A stretch of DNA of 64,000 nt, taken from Lysobacteraceae bacterium. Lineage in GTDB: Bacteria > Pseudomonadota > Gammaproteobacteria > Xanthomonadales > Xanthomonadaceae. Numbering within the stretch: position 1 is the first letter of the stretch; every line of letters starts with the position of its first letter. The stretch is taken from NCBI GenBank assembly GCA_023954075.1, contig JAMLIV010000015.1, positions 18,230 to 82,229 on the forward strand, given 5' to 3'. The notes beneath the pieces are model-generated. The model was not told the DNA's origin. It saw nothing but the letters and a program-made list of their open reading frames with translations, and did no database searches. Of this stretch, positions 36,910-48,083 are shown in pieces. A program made the position numbers and the translations under genes.

Positions 36910-38007
36910 ATGCACATTCCCGTACTTTCCCATCGCCTGCGTCTGGCCGCCGGGGCGGCCGCTGCGCTGCTGCTGGCCGCCTGCGGCAGCCCCGCGCCGG
37001 AACAGGTCGCCGCACCGGCCTCGAAGGTCGAGCCCGCGGTGCCGAAAGCGGCCGCGGTGACGCTGTACACCACGCGCGAGCCGGGCCTGATCCAGCCGCT
37101 GCTGGACGCCTTTTCCCGCGAAACCGGCGTGGCGGTGGACACCGTGTTCGTGCGCGATGGTCTGCCCGAGCGGCTGCGCGCCGAGGGTGAGCGATCACCG
37201 GCCGATGTGCTGATGACGGTGGATACCGGCAACCTGCTGGACCTGGTCGAGAACGGTCATACCCAGGCCATCGAATCGGCGGCGCTGGACGCGGCGATTC
37301 CTGCCGGCCTGCGCGACGCGAACGGCCACTGGTATGCGCTGTCGCTGCGCGACCGGGTGCTGTATGCCGACAAGGATCTCGCGCTGGAGAGCTTCGCTTA
37401 CGAGGATCTGGCGAAGCCCGAGTGGAAAGGCAGGGTCTGCATCCGCGCCGGCCAGCATCCCTACAACACCAGCCTGTTCGCCGCGATGGTCGCGCACGCG
37501 GGCGAAGCGGCTACCGAGGAGTGGCTGCGCGGGGTGAAGGCCAACCTGGCGCGCGCGGCGGCCGGCGGCGACCGCGAGGTGGCGCGCGACATCCTCGGCG
37601 GCATCTGCGACATCGGCATCGCCAACGCCTATTACGTGGGCCGGATGAAGCACAGCGAGGAGGGCTCCGAGCAGCGTGCCTGGGGCGATGCGATCAAGGT
37701 GATCCGCCCGGTGTTCGCCAGCGCGGCCGATGGCGGCACCCACGTCAACATCAGCGGCGCGGCGGTGGCGCGCCACGCGAAGAACCGCGCGGGCGCGGTG
37801 CGGCTGCTGGAATACCTGGTGTCCGACGCGGCCCAGAGCCTTTACGCCCGGGCCAACTACGAATACCCGGTGAAGCCCGGCGTGGCGCTGGATCCGGTGG
37901 TGGCGAGCTTCGGTGAACTGAAGATCGATCCGCTGCCGCTGGCCGAGGTGGTCAGGTACCGCAAGCGCGCCAGCGAGCTGGTGGATCGGGTCGGGTTCGA
38001 CCAATAG
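36910..38007 (+). CDS. Fe(III) ABC importer, periplasmic binding lipoprotein
   Basis: This 365-residue solute-binding protein of the AfuA/FbpA/FutA type is first in a complete iron ABC operon. It has a lipobox (LLLAACGS, Cys25). The mature part follows family pattern: VTLYTTREPGLIQPLLDAFSRETGVAVDTVF, RAEGERSPADVLMTVDTGNLLDL, WKGRVCIRAGQHPYNTSLFAAMVAHAGE and a C-terminal tyrosine-rich part GICDIGIANAYYVGRMKHSE, where two tyrosines are the usual iron ligands. It delivers ferric iron to the permease at 38096. No clear Fur box was found in the 71 bases upstream. Confidence 0.94.
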   Translation: MHIPVLSHRLRLAAGAAAALLLAACGSPAPEQVAAPASKVEPAVPKAAAVTLYTTREPGLIQPLLDAFSRETGVAVDTVFVRDGLPERLRAEGERSPADVLMTVDTGNLLDLVENGHTQAIESAALDAAIPAGLRDANGHWYALSLRDRVLYADKDLALESFAYEDLAKPEWKGRVCIRAGQHPYNTSLFAAMVAHAGEAATEEWLRGVKANLARAAAGGDREVARDILGGICDIGIANAYYVGRMKHSEEGSEQRAWGDAIKVIRPVFASAADGGTHVNISGAAVARHAKNRAGAVRLLEYLVSDAAQSLYARANYEYPVKPGVALDPVVASFGELKIDPLPLAEVVRYRKRASELVDRVGFDQ

Positions 38008-38035
38008 GTTTCGCACAAGCTATACAAGTGCGTCA

Positions 38036-38053
38036 TTCCGGCGTAAGCCGGAA
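38036..38053. repeat. Short palindrome (REP-like) before the iron permease
   Basis: The arms TTCCGGC and GCCGGAA surround a GTAA loop and are preceded by CGTCA. It has the same architecture as the element at 8653-8670. It lies within the binding-protein/permease operon gap and could modulate relative expression of the two genes. Confidence 0.6.
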
Positions 38054-38095
38054 AGACAGGTGTGGCGTGAACAGCCGAATCAAAGTTGTTTCAGC

Positions 38096-39768
38096 GTGAC
38101 GACCGGCGAACGCCCATGGCGCGTAGCCGCGCTCGCCGTCGCCCTGCTGGTGCTGGTCCCCTTGCTGGCGTTGGCCTGGAACGCGGCGCAGGGCAGCGAG
38201 GGCCTGTGGTCGCACCTTGGCCGGTACGTGCTGCCGCGCGCCGGCCTCAACACGGTGCTGCTGCTGGCCGGCGTGGGCGGTATCGCGGCGGTGCTGGGTG
38301 CCGGCAGCGCCTGGCTGGTGAGCGCGCATGACTTTCCCGGCCGCGGCGTGCTGTCCTGGGCCCTGCTGCTGCCGCTGGCGATGCCGACCTACATCGTCGC
38401 CTATGCCTATCTCGACCTGCTGCATCCGCTCGGCCCGGTACAGGGTCTCCTGCGTACGCTGCTGGGCATCGACAGCCCGCGCGACTTCCGTCTGCCCGAC
38501 GTGCGCTCGCTGGGCGGCTGCATCGTGCTGCTGGGCTTCGTGCTCTATCCCTACGTCTACCTCACCACGCGCGCCATGTTCCTGACCCAGGCCGGCGGGC
38601 TGCTGGACGCGGCGCGCGCGCTGGGCGTGCCGCGCCGCGCGCTGTTCATTCGCGTGGCGCTGCCGCTGGCGCGCCCGGCGCTGGCGGTAGGCGTGGCGCT
38701 GGTGCTGCTGGAAACCCTCAACGACATCGGCGCCTCCGAGTTCCTCGGCGTGCAGACGCTGACGGTGGCGGTGTACACGACGTGGATCAGCCGCGGCGAT
38801 CTGCCCGGCGCGGCGCAGATTGCGCTCGGCATGCTGCTGATCGTGACTCTGCTGGTGTGGCTGGAACGCCACGGCCGCCGCCGCCAGCGCTATGCCGCCG
38901 GGCAGCGCCCCCGGCCGATGCAGGCGCAGCGATTGCATGGCGTGGCGGCCGTCGTGGCGCTGGCGCTGGGCGCGATCCCGGTGCTGATCGGCTTTCTGCT
39001 GCCGGCGCTGTATCTGGCCGGATCGGGCATCGCCCGGCTGCACTCGCACGGCGTTTCACCGGCGCTGCGCGACAGCGCGTGGAACACCGTGATGGTGGCG
39101 GGCTGCGCCACGCTGGCGACCCTGCTGGCGGGTCTCGCGGTGGCCTGGGCCTTGCGCCTCGCGCAGGCGCGCAGGCGCACGCGGCTTGCGGGCGCGTGCC
39201 TGCGCGTGGCCAGCCTCGGCTATGCGGTGCCGGGCACGGTGCTGGCCATCGGCCTGCTCTCGCCGCTGGGCTGGGTGGACATCGGGATAGGCGAAGCGCT
39301 GCGGCCGTTCGGCGTCGAGCCGCGCCAGTGGCTGATGGGTTCCATGCTGGCGCTGGTGCTGGCGTATGCCCTGCGCTTCCTGGCCATCGCCATCGGCAGC
39401 ATCGATGCGGGCCTCGCGCGAATCACGCCGTCGCTGGACCAGGCCGCGCGCTGTCTTGGGCAGAGCGCGGGCGGCACGCTGCGGCGCGTGCACCTGCCGC
39501 TGCTGAAGCCGGCGATGGCTGCGGCGGCGCTGCTGGTGTTCGTGGATGCGATGAAGGAGCTGCCCGCCACGCTGATGCTGCGCCCGGTCAACGTCGAGAC
39601 GCTGGCGACCTGGCTCTATGCGGACGCGGCGCGCGGAGCCTATGAAGAAGGCGCGGTGGCGGCTTTCCTGATCGTCCTGATCGGGCTGGTGCCGGTGGTG
39701 CTGCTGGCGCGCAGCGGGATGTCGCAGGAAACGCGCTGCGCGAACGCGAGCGCCGGAAGGGAAGCGGC

Positions 39769-39772
<4 letters not shown>
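38096..39772 (+). CDS. Fe(III) ABC importer, fused permease (FbpB-like)
   Basis: This 558-residue permease has two tandem permease units of the binding-protein-dependent type, as in FbpB. About twelve hydrophobic helices are visible. The coupling-helix motifs with conserved glycine are GGLLDAARALGVPRRALFIRVALPLARPALAVG in the first half and DQAARCLGQSAGGTLRRVHLPLLKPAMAAAALL in the second. GTG 38096 (VTTGERPWRVAALAVALL) is chosen as start; alternatives upstream come from non-family sequence. It overlaps the ATPase gene by four bases. Together the three genes import ferric iron across the inner membrane. Confidence 0.93.
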
Positions 39773-40764
<992 letters not shown>

Positions 40765-40776
40765 TTCGGTCCGTGA

Positions 40777-42033
<1,257 letters not shown>

Positions 42034-42051
42034 AACGCGGTGCCGGAAACG

Positions 42052-42078
42052 ACACGCGGGCCAGCGGCCCGCGTGTGT
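42052..42078. terminator. Hairpin terminator between convergent tgt and GST genes
   Basis: An 11-bp perfect stem (ACACGCGGGCC with GGCCCGCGTGT) with triloop AGC lies in the 73-base gap between the convergent stops. It is followed by GTTG, not a strong T-run. Confidence 0.65.
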
Positions 42079-42106
42079 TGTGCGCTGAGGCGACGAGCCG
42101 AAGCGC

Positions 42107-42721
42107 TCAGGCCAGGCCCTCGGCCTTGAGCGCGGCCTGGACGCCGGCATCCGCTTCCATATGGGTGATGAATCGGGCCAGGTTGTCCAGGCCCGCGAGG
42201 TCCATCTGCATGGCGCGCGCCCAGGTCAGCACGACGTAAAGATAGGGATCGGCCACCGAACGCCGGTTGTCCACCAGCCAGGTGCCGCTGCCCAGCTGCG
42301 CGTCGAGTATCTCGAACTGCTTGCGCAGTCGGCCGATGGCCTTCTCTTTGAGACTTTCCCGGGCCGCTTCGCCGTCAACGAAGGCTGCGGGGCTGAACAG
42401 GGGCGAGAAATTCTTGTGTACGTCGGCGTTGATGAAGGCCAGCCAGCGCATCACCCGCGCGCGCGACAGCGCCGAGCCATCGCCCATCAGCTTCGCCTCG
42501 GGCGCAAGCCCGGCGAGGTAATCCAGGATCGCGATGTTCTGGGTGAGGATGGTGCCGTCGGCAAGCGCCAGCGCGGGCACCGCGCCGCTCGGGTTGACCT
42601 TGAGGTAGGAGGTCTTGAGCTCGTCGCGCGCCACCGGCTGGTACTGGTAGGGCTGGCCGATCCACTCGAGCACGATGTGGTCGGTCAGCGAGCAGGCGCC
42701 GGGCATGCAATACAGTTTCAT
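42107..42721 (-). CDS. Glutathione S-transferase (beta class-like)
   Basis: This 204-residue GST starts at MKLYCMPGACSLTDHIVLEW, where Cys10 is the catalytic cysteine position typical of bacterial beta-class GSTs. The thioredoxin-like domain has the NPSGAVPALAL segment (cis-Pro), then the all-helical domain with a conserved N-capping segment near SVADPYLYVVLTWAR. Likely role: glutathione conjugation or thiol exchange in stress defence. The open frame extends upstream by 16 codons, but the family Met is at 42721. It is followed, convergently, by tgt. Confidence 0.93.
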   Translation of the reverse strand: MKLYCMPGACSLTDHIVLEWIGQPYQYQPVARDELKTSYLKVNPSGAVPALALADGTILTQNIAILDYLAGLAPEAKLMGDGSALSRARVMRWLAFINADVHKNFSPLFSPAAFVDGEAARESLKEKAIGRLRKQFEILDAQLGSGTWLVDNRRSVADPYLYVVLTWARAMQMDLAGLDNLARFITHMEADAGVQAALKAEGLA

Positions 42722-42804
42722 GAAGGATTCCGGAAAAGATGGGTGGAACCCGTCAGCATGGGGGCGCACCGAACGCGCTTCAAGCCGGATCGCGCAGCGG
42801 CAGA

Positions 42805-43251
42805 TCAGAGGCGGCGCGGCACTTGGTAGAAGGTGTGGTCACCGATCGTCGCCACCGGGACGCCCTGGGCCCAGTCCGGCGCGGCCTGCGCTCTCACCAC
42901 GAAGTGGTCGGCACCGGGCACGACGAAGCGGCGGTCCGCGCGCGGCATGTTCCACTCGGCCTGGGCGCGCAGCGCGATGGCGACAGCGCGGTTCCACGCC
43001 TTGAGATTGTGCAGCCTGTAGTCGGCCGGAAGCAGGGTCGGGGCGAACTGGCGCGGGGCAGTGACGACTTCGCACAGCGTATCGCCCCAGCGGCTGTTAT
43101 CGAGGCGCCGCAGGGCGACTTCCGCGACCGCACGCTGGCCCAGTTCGGACTGGTTGCGCGCCTCCAGATAGACCGTGGTCGCAAGACAGGCCTGGTCGGC
43201 ATAGGGCTGGGGCATGAGCTGGGCAAGCCAGAGCACGGTGGCCAACTTCAT
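42805..43251 (-). CDS. Cell-wall hydrolase (SleB-like, Hydrolase_2 domain)
   Basis: This 148-residue protein starts at MKLATVLWLAQLMPQPYADQ, perhaps an N-terminal signal, and continues with the SleB/Hydrolase_2 core: CLATTVYLEARNQSELGQRAVAEVALRRLDNSRWGDTLCEVVTAPRQF. The glutamate in YLEARN is the presumed catalytic acid of lytic-transglycosylase type enzymes. It is shorter than spore germination SleB and lacks a peptidoglycan-binding domain. Role: probably murein remodelling. ATG 43251 is chosen; upstream codons are Arg/Pro-rich noise. It is separated from fadH by a 449-base gap. Confidence 0.82.
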   Translation of the reverse strand: MKLATVLWLAQLMPQPYADQACLATTVYLEARNQSELGQRAVAEVALRRLDNSRWGDTLCEVVTAPRQFAPTLLPADYRLHNLKAWNRAVAIALRAQAEWNMPRADRRFVVPGADHFVVRAQAAPDWAQGVPVATIGDHTFYQVPRRL

Positions 43252-43700
43252 CGCGGACTCCTTATCCGTTGCATCAGTGCGGGCCTTCTCCGGTCGCGGG
43301 CGGCGGGGCGGTTGGGCCTGGCCGTCGGATGACGCGGGAAAGCGGTGGCTGACATGGCGTTTCGGGGGTACGCCTGGCGCGGGCCGGTTCGGGCATCGCG
43401 GCGCCAGCCGCACGGGCGGAAGCGCTGACTGCGCTTCTACGAGCCGTTGGTTCCGGGTCGGCGAGGGATGGGCGGACCGGAACCGGCGGCAAGGTACGGA
43501 TCGCAGGCACAACGGCAGCTGAATGGCCGGATTCGATGATTCACGCTGCGTTGCGTTGGCGCGGCTGCCGACGCAGCGCGGAAATGGTGCAGCCATCGGG
43601 TTTCCAATCGCGCGGGCTGCGGGTTCGCGGCTTGCGCGAGAGCAACTTTCACGGTTGCAGGAAAATGTCAACGCGCGCGATTGCTCGCGTAACGCTTGGC
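43252..43700. other. Gene-free gap of 449 bases
   Basis: No coding region, RNA gene or clear palindrome could be supported. It must carry the promoter of the SleB-like gene and the 3' end of the fadH transcript, which both run leftwards. Short open frames on both strands look random. Confidence 0.5.
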
Positions 43701-45725
43701 TCACAGCGCAGCGGCGAGCTCGCAGCCCTGTGCGATGGCGCGCTTGGCGTCCAGTTCGCCGGCGACGTCGGCACCGCCGATCAGGTGGGTGGGGCGTCCG
43801 GCCGCGTCGAGCGGTGCCTTCAGCTCGCGCTGCGATTCCTGTCCGGCGCAGACGATCACATGGTCCACCGCGAGCAGCCGCTCTTCCCCGGCCACGCGGA
43901 TGTGCAGGCCGGCATCGTCGATGCGCCGGTATTCCACCGCGCCCAGCAGGTGTACCCGCGCGCGTCGGAGCGTGGCGCGGTGCACCCAGCCGGTGGTCTT
44001 GCCCAGGCGCTTGCCGAGCGCGCCCTCGGTGCGCTGCAGCAGCCAGACCTCACGCTCGGGCGCTTCGGGCTGCGCCGTCACGCCTTCGATGCCGCCGCGC
44101 GCGGCAAGCGTCGGGTCGATTCCCCATTCGGCCAGCCACTGGTCCGGACGCAGCGTGCTGGACGGCTGCGGCTGCACCAGGAACTCGGCCACGTCGAAGC
44201 CGATGCCGCCGGCACCGATGATGGCGACCCGTGGGCCGGCCGTGCGCCGTCCCGAAATCAGGTCGGCATAGACGATGGCCTTGGGGTGGTCGATGCCGTC
44301 GATCGGAGGAATGCGCGGCGTGACGCCGGTGGCCAGCACCACCTCGTCGAACCCGGCCAGTGCCTTGGCATCGGCGCGCTCGGAAAGCCGCAGCGTGACG
44401 CCGGTGAGTTCGATGCGGCGCTGGAAGTAGCGCAGCGTCTCGGCGAACTCCTCCTTGCCGGGAATGCGGCTGGCCAGGTTGAACTGGCCGCCGATCCGGT
44501 CCTGCGCCTCGAACAGCGTGACCGCGTGGCCGCGTTCGGCCGCGATGGTGGCGCAGGCCAGTCCCGCCGGCCCGGCACCGACCACCGCGATGTGCTTGCG
44601 CACCTTGGCCGGGCGATAGTTCAACTCGGTCTCGCGCCCAGCGCGCGGGTTGACCAGACAGCTCGCCGGCCTGTTCTCGAAGACGTGGTCCAGGCAGGCC
44701 TGGTTGCAGGCGATGCAGGTATTGATCCGGTCGCTGTGCCCGCGGCGGGCCTTGTTCACCCAGTCCGCGTCGGCCAGCAGCGGGCGCGCCATCGAAACCA
44801 TGTCGGCCTCGCCGCGCGCCAGGATCGCTTCGGCCACGTCCGGCATGTTGATGCGGTTGCTGGCGATCAGCGGGATCGCAACCTCGCCACGCAGCCGCGC
44901 GGTGACGAAGCTGAACGCGGCGCGCGGCACGCTGGTGACGATGGTCGGGACGCGCGCCTCGTGCCAGCCGATGCCGGTGTTCAGGATCGACGCGCCGGCC
45001 GCTTCGATGGCCTTGGCGGTGGCGATGGTCTCCTCCAGCGTCGCACCGCCTTCGACCAGCTCCAGCATCGAAAGCCGGTAGATCAGGATGAAGTCCGGCC
45101 CGACCGCGGCGCGGGTCCGGCGCACGATTTCGGTGGCAAAGCGCAGGCGGTTCTCGAAGCTGCCGCCCCAGCGGTCGCTGCGATGGTTGGTGCGCGCGGC
45201 GAGGAACTCGTTGATGAGGTAGCCCTCCGAGCCCATGATCTCGACGCCGTCGTAGCCGGCTTCGCGCGCGAGGCTGGCGCAGCGCGCGAAATCGCGGATC
45301 TGGCGTTCGACTCCGCGTCCGGACAGCGCGCGCGGGGTGAAGGGCGTGATCGGGGACTTCAGGCGCGAGGGAGCCACCGCCAGCGGATGGTAGCCATACC
45401 GCCCCGCATGGAGAATCTGCATGCAGATGCGCCCGCCCTCGCCGTGCACCGCATCGGTGACCAGACGATGCTTGCGCGCCTCCCAGGGCCAGGACAGTTT
45501 GCCGGCGAAGGGCTTGACCCAGCCCGAGACGTTGGGCGCGATGCCGCCGGTGACCATCAGGGCCACGCCGCCGCGCGCCCGTTCGGCGAAGTAGGCGGCC
45601 AGCTTCGGAAAATCGCGCCGCCGGTCCTCCAGCCCGGTGTGCATCGAGCCCATGAGAACGCGGTTGGGCAGCACGCAGTGGCCAAGATCGAGGGGGGAAA
45701 AGAGCAGCGGGTGTCGGGAGGGCAT
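43701..45725 (-). CDS. fadH: 2,4-dienoyl-CoA reductase (NADPH), FadH
   Basis: This 674-residue flavoprotein reduces 2,4-dienoyl-CoA in the beta-oxidation of unsaturated fatty acids. The N-terminal half is an old-yellow-enzyme TIM barrel (SPLDLGHCVLPNRVLMGSMHTGLEDRR; VEIMGSEGYLINEFLAARTNHRSDRWGGSFENRLRF). Next comes a 4Fe-4S cysteine cluster (CIACNQACLD ... CLVNPRAG). Two Rossmann folds follow: FAD-binding VVGAGPAGLACATIAAERG and NADPH-binding AIIGAGGIGFDVAEFL. Length and domain order match E. coli FadH (672 residues). It stands alone on the minus strand, opposite an OmpA-family gene. Confidence 0.97.
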   Translation of the reverse strand: MPSRHPLLFSPLDLGHCVLPNRVLMGSMHTGLEDRRRDFPKLAAYFAERARGGVALMVTGGIAPNVSGWVKPFAGKLSWPWEARKHRLVTDAVHGEGGRICMQILHAGRYGYHPLAVAPSRLKSPITPFTPRALSGRGVERQIRDFARCASLAREAGYDGVEIMGSEGYLINEFLAARTNHRSDRWGGSFENRLRFATEIVRRTRAAVGPDFILIYRLSMLELVEGGATLEETIATAKAIEAAGASILNTGIGWHEARVPTIVTSVPRAAFSFVTARLRGEVAIPLIASNRINMPDVAEAILARGEADMVSMARPLLADADWVNKARRGHSDRINTCIACNQACLDHVFENRPASCLVNPRAGRETELNYRPAKVRKHIAVVGAGPAGLACATIAAERGHAVTLFEAQDRIGGQFNLASRIPGKEEFAETLRYFQRRIELTGVTLRLSERADAKALAGFDEVVLATGVTPRIPPIDGIDHPKAIVYADLISGRRTAGPRVAIIGAGGIGFDVAEFLVQPQPSSTLRPDQWLAEWGIDPTLAARGGIEGVTAQPEAPEREVWLLQRTEGALGKRLGKTTGWVHRATLRRARVHLLGAVEYRRIDDAGLHIRVAGEERLLAVDHVIVCAGQESQRELKAPLDAAGRPTHLIGGADVAGELDAKRAIAQGCELAAAL

Positions 45726-45922
45726 GTCGGCAACGGACGTGGCGAAGGCGGACAGCCTACGGCGAATTGATGATCTGGTGTTATCAATGTGTTAAACTTG
45801 GTTCGTGTCGAGCGTGTAAACTTTCTGTCGTCGGCATTCCGCGAAACTGTCGCTCGCCGAGCTTCACGGGGCTTCCACTCCGCATCGTGTTCAATCGCAA
45901 TACCCATTCAATGGAGTCACAA
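45726..45922 (+). promoter_or_regulatory. Upstream region of the OmpA-family gene
   Basis: The stretch around 45770-45830 is markedly AT-richer than the surroundings (TTGATGATCTGGTGTTATCA, then GTGTTAAACTTGG and GTGTAAACTTTCTG). A -35-like TTGATG and TATCAA-like element about 16 bases on are visible. The repeated GTGTTAAACTT and GTGTAAACTTT could be a binding motif. A strong promoter is expected for an abundant porin; assignment is tentative. Confidence 0.4.
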
Positions 45923-47014
45923 ATGAAGAAGACGCTCCTTGGTTGTGCCCTCATCGGTGCGCTGGGCCTGGCTCAGGTCGCGACCGCACAGGATTTCGAC
46001 GATCGCTGGTACCTGTCGGGCACCGCCGGTTTCATCCAGAACGACAGCGACCGCAAGGTCGACGACAGCCCGATCTACGCGCTGGGCGTCGGCAAGTTCT
46101 TCACCCGCAACTTCTCGCTGGATCTGGATCTGACCAGTTCCAATCCGACGAAGGACGGCAATGACCTGCACTGGAGCAGCTACGGTGCCATGCTGACCGC
46201 GCGCTCCCACTTCCGCGGCGCGGACCGCAACTGGTGGCCGTACGTGGCCTACGGCGCGGGCGTGCTGCGCCACGACGAATCCTTCCCGAACCAGAACGGC
46301 GGCCAGCCGATCAAGCGCAAGGACAACAACCTGGCCGCGCAGGTCGGCGTCGGCCTGCAGGCGGACTACAGCCGCATCGGCATGCGCACCGAGCTGCTGG
46401 CCCGCTACGACGCGGACGACCAGAGCGTGAATGCGCCGCGTGAAGATGGCTTCATGGACTACATCGCCCAGGTCAGCATGCTGGTCAAGCTCGGCCAGCC
46501 GGCCGCCGCGCCGATGGAAGAAGTGGCTCCGCCGCCCCCGCCGCCGCCGCAGCCGAGCTGCGCCGATCTGGACGACGACGGCGATGGCGTGAACAACTGC
46601 GACGACCGCTGCCCGGATTCGCAGCCCGGCCAGACCGTTGGTCCGGATGGCTGCCCGGTGGCCGTGACGATCGATCTGCGCGGCGTCAACTTCGACTTCG
46701 ACAAGGCGACGCTGCGTCCGGATGCGGTCGAGACGCTGAAGGAAGCCGCTGCGGTGCTGACCCAGTACCCCGAGCTGCGCGTGGAAGTGGCTGGCCACAC
46801 CGACCTGTGCGGTGCCGACGGCTACAACCAGAAGCTCTCGGAGAATCGCGCCAAGGCGGTGTACGACTACCTGACGAGCAACGGCGTGGCCGCCTCGCGT
46901 CTGGTCGGTCCGATCGGCTACGGCGAGAGCCGTCCGCTCGAGGCGACCGCGCAGACCTTCCCGGCCTGCAAGAGCGAGACCAATCGCCGCACCGAGCTGA
47001 ACGTGCAGAACTGA
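45923..47014 (+). CDS. OmpA-family outer membrane protein
   Basis: This 363-residue outer-membrane protein has the signal peptide MKKTLLGCALIGALGLAQVATAQ, an 8-strand beta-barrel-like domain (about residues 25-200), a Pro-rich linker (PPPPPPPQPS), an Asp-rich thrombospondin type 3-like calcium repeat (DLDDDGDGVNNCDDRCPDSQPG) and an OmpA peptidoglycan-binding domain (NFDFDKATLRPDAVETLKEAAAVL ... VEVAGHTDLCGADGYNQKLSENRAKAVYDYL). This is the OprF/OmpA layout linking outer membrane to murein. The start ATG 45923 follows GGAG. It is monocistronic, closed by a strong terminator. Confidence 0.95.
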   Translation: MKKTLLGCALIGALGLAQVATAQDFDDRWYLSGTAGFIQNDSDRKVDDSPIYALGVGKFFTRNFSLDLDLTSSNPTKDGNDLHWSSYGAMLTARSHFRGADRNWWPYVAYGAGVLRHDESFPNQNGGQPIKRKDNNLAAQVGVGLQADYSRIGMRTELLARYDADDQSVNAPREDGFMDYIAQVSMLVKLGQPAAAPMEEVAPPPPPPPQPSCADLDDDGDGVNNCDDRCPDSQPGQTVGPDGCPVAVTIDLRGVNFDFDKATLRPDAVETLKEAAAVLTQYPELRVEVAGHTDLCGADGYNQKLSENRAKAVYDYLTSNGVAASRLVGPIGYGESRPLEATAQTFPACKSETNRRTELNVQN

Positions 47015-47055
47015 TCCGGCCGGGGTTCGCCCCGCGTTGCAGGAAAAGCGATGCC

Positions 47056-47092
47056 AAAAACGCCCCGACCTTCACGGTCGGGGCGTTTTTTT
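47056..47092 (+). terminator. Intrinsic terminator after the OmpA-family gene
   Basis: Perfect 10-bp stem (CGCCCCGACC with GGTCGGGGCG) with a short loop, a preceding A-run and seven T residues afterwards. This is the strongest terminator in the window. Confidence 0.95.
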
Positions 47093-47165
47093 ATGCTCGT
47101 GGATCGGGTGCCCGGATGGCAGGCGTGGCGGTTTCAGTCAGCGAATCCGTCTTGCTGCCCGGGCC

Positions 47166-48083
47166 TCAGAGCGGACGCAGCTCGCTGGCCGGCCGCGCCC
47201 GTTCCCAGACCTCGTTGAAATAGGCCAGAAGCTGGCGGTTGCGGGCCGGATCGAGCAGGCTGGCGCTGGCCTCGAAGCGCGTCGCGATGGGGCGGAACAG
47301 GTAGCCGCCGCGGTCATTGGCGACGAACGCGGCGGCGTACTGCACGTCGGGTTCATCCTCCACCACGCGGATCGCGAAATGGCTGGGAAGCCGCTGCGCC
47401 AGCGCAATCAGCGCGTGGCCTTCGCGCACCGCGCGCCGCAGATCGTGGACCAGGACGCGCGCCATCGTGTTGCGGGTGCCGATGGTGAAAGCGCGCAGCG
47501 CTTCGGACGCGGCGCGCGAGTCGAGGGTCGCCGGATCGAGGTCGCGGGTGTAGATGGAAAGCTCGCGCCGCGCGCGGCCGATGAGTTCCAGCGTCAGGTC
47601 GGCCACCTGTGCGGGAGAATCGGTTTCCCGCAGCGCGCGCTCGTCCGTCGGCCCCAGATCGAGCCGCATGCTGCGATGGCGGATTCCCGCCTCGTCGTAT
47701 TCGGGGCCGAAGGCGGTGAAGCCGAAGCGTTCGTAGAAGCCGATGGCATGGGTCTGCGCGTGCAGTTCGATCGCGGGATGGCCCAGTGCGCGGGCACGTT
47801 CGATCAGATCCTGCAGCAGGGCCGCACCGACGCCGCGCCCGCGCCAGTCCGCCAGCACGGCCATGCGGCCGATGGTGTGCAACGGCGTCAGGCGGGCCGT
47901 GCCGATCGGCGCGCCGCTGGCGTCGCGCGCCAGAACGTGCACGCTCTGCGGATCGAGCTCATCCCACTCCAGCTCCGGCGGACAGTTCTGTTCCCGGATG
48001 AAGACCGGCTCGCGCACCGCGCGCAGGTCGGCGAGGTGTTCGGCGTAGTCGGCCAGTTCTATGTGGAAGTCGGAAGGGCTCAT
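47166..48083 (-). CDS. GNAT acetyltransferase fused to a C-terminal domain of unknown function
   Basis: This 305-residue protein has an N-terminal GNAT domain (about 1-145): FIREQNCPPELEWDELDPQSVHVLARDASGAPIGTARLTP, the acetyl-CoA loop RMAVLADWRGRGVGAALLQDLIERA and IELHAQTHAIGFYERFGF. The C-terminal half (TDSPAQVADLTLELIGRARRELSIYTRDLDPATLDS ... RLPSHFAIRVVEDEPDVQYAAAFVANDRGGYLF) is a conserved add-on of unknown function whose pattern recalls phospholipase-D-like folds. It starts at ATG 48083, overlapping the stop of the oxygenase gene as ATGA, so the two genes are coupled. The substrate is unknown; a ribosomal or tRNA target is possible given the neighbours. Confidence 0.85.
   Translation of the reverse strand: MSPSDFHIELADYAEHLADLRAVREPVFIREQNCPPELEWDELDPQSVHVLARDASGAPIGTARLTPLHTIGRMAVLADWRGRGVGAALLQDLIERARALGHPAIELHAQTHAIGFYERFGFTAFGPEYDEAGIRHRSMRLDLGPTDERALRETDSPAQVADLTLELIGRARRELSIYTRDLDPATLDSRAASEALRAFTIGTRNTMARVLVHDLRRAVREGHALIALAQRLPSHFAIRVVEDEPDVQYAAAFVANDRGGYLFRPIATRFEASASLLDPARNRQLLAYFNEVWERARPASELRPL

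Noticed and set aside
44000..46000. A long plus-strand open frame (43536-45770) opposite fadH
   Set aside because: It is the antisense of a complete FadH with flavin, Fe-S and NADPH motifs.
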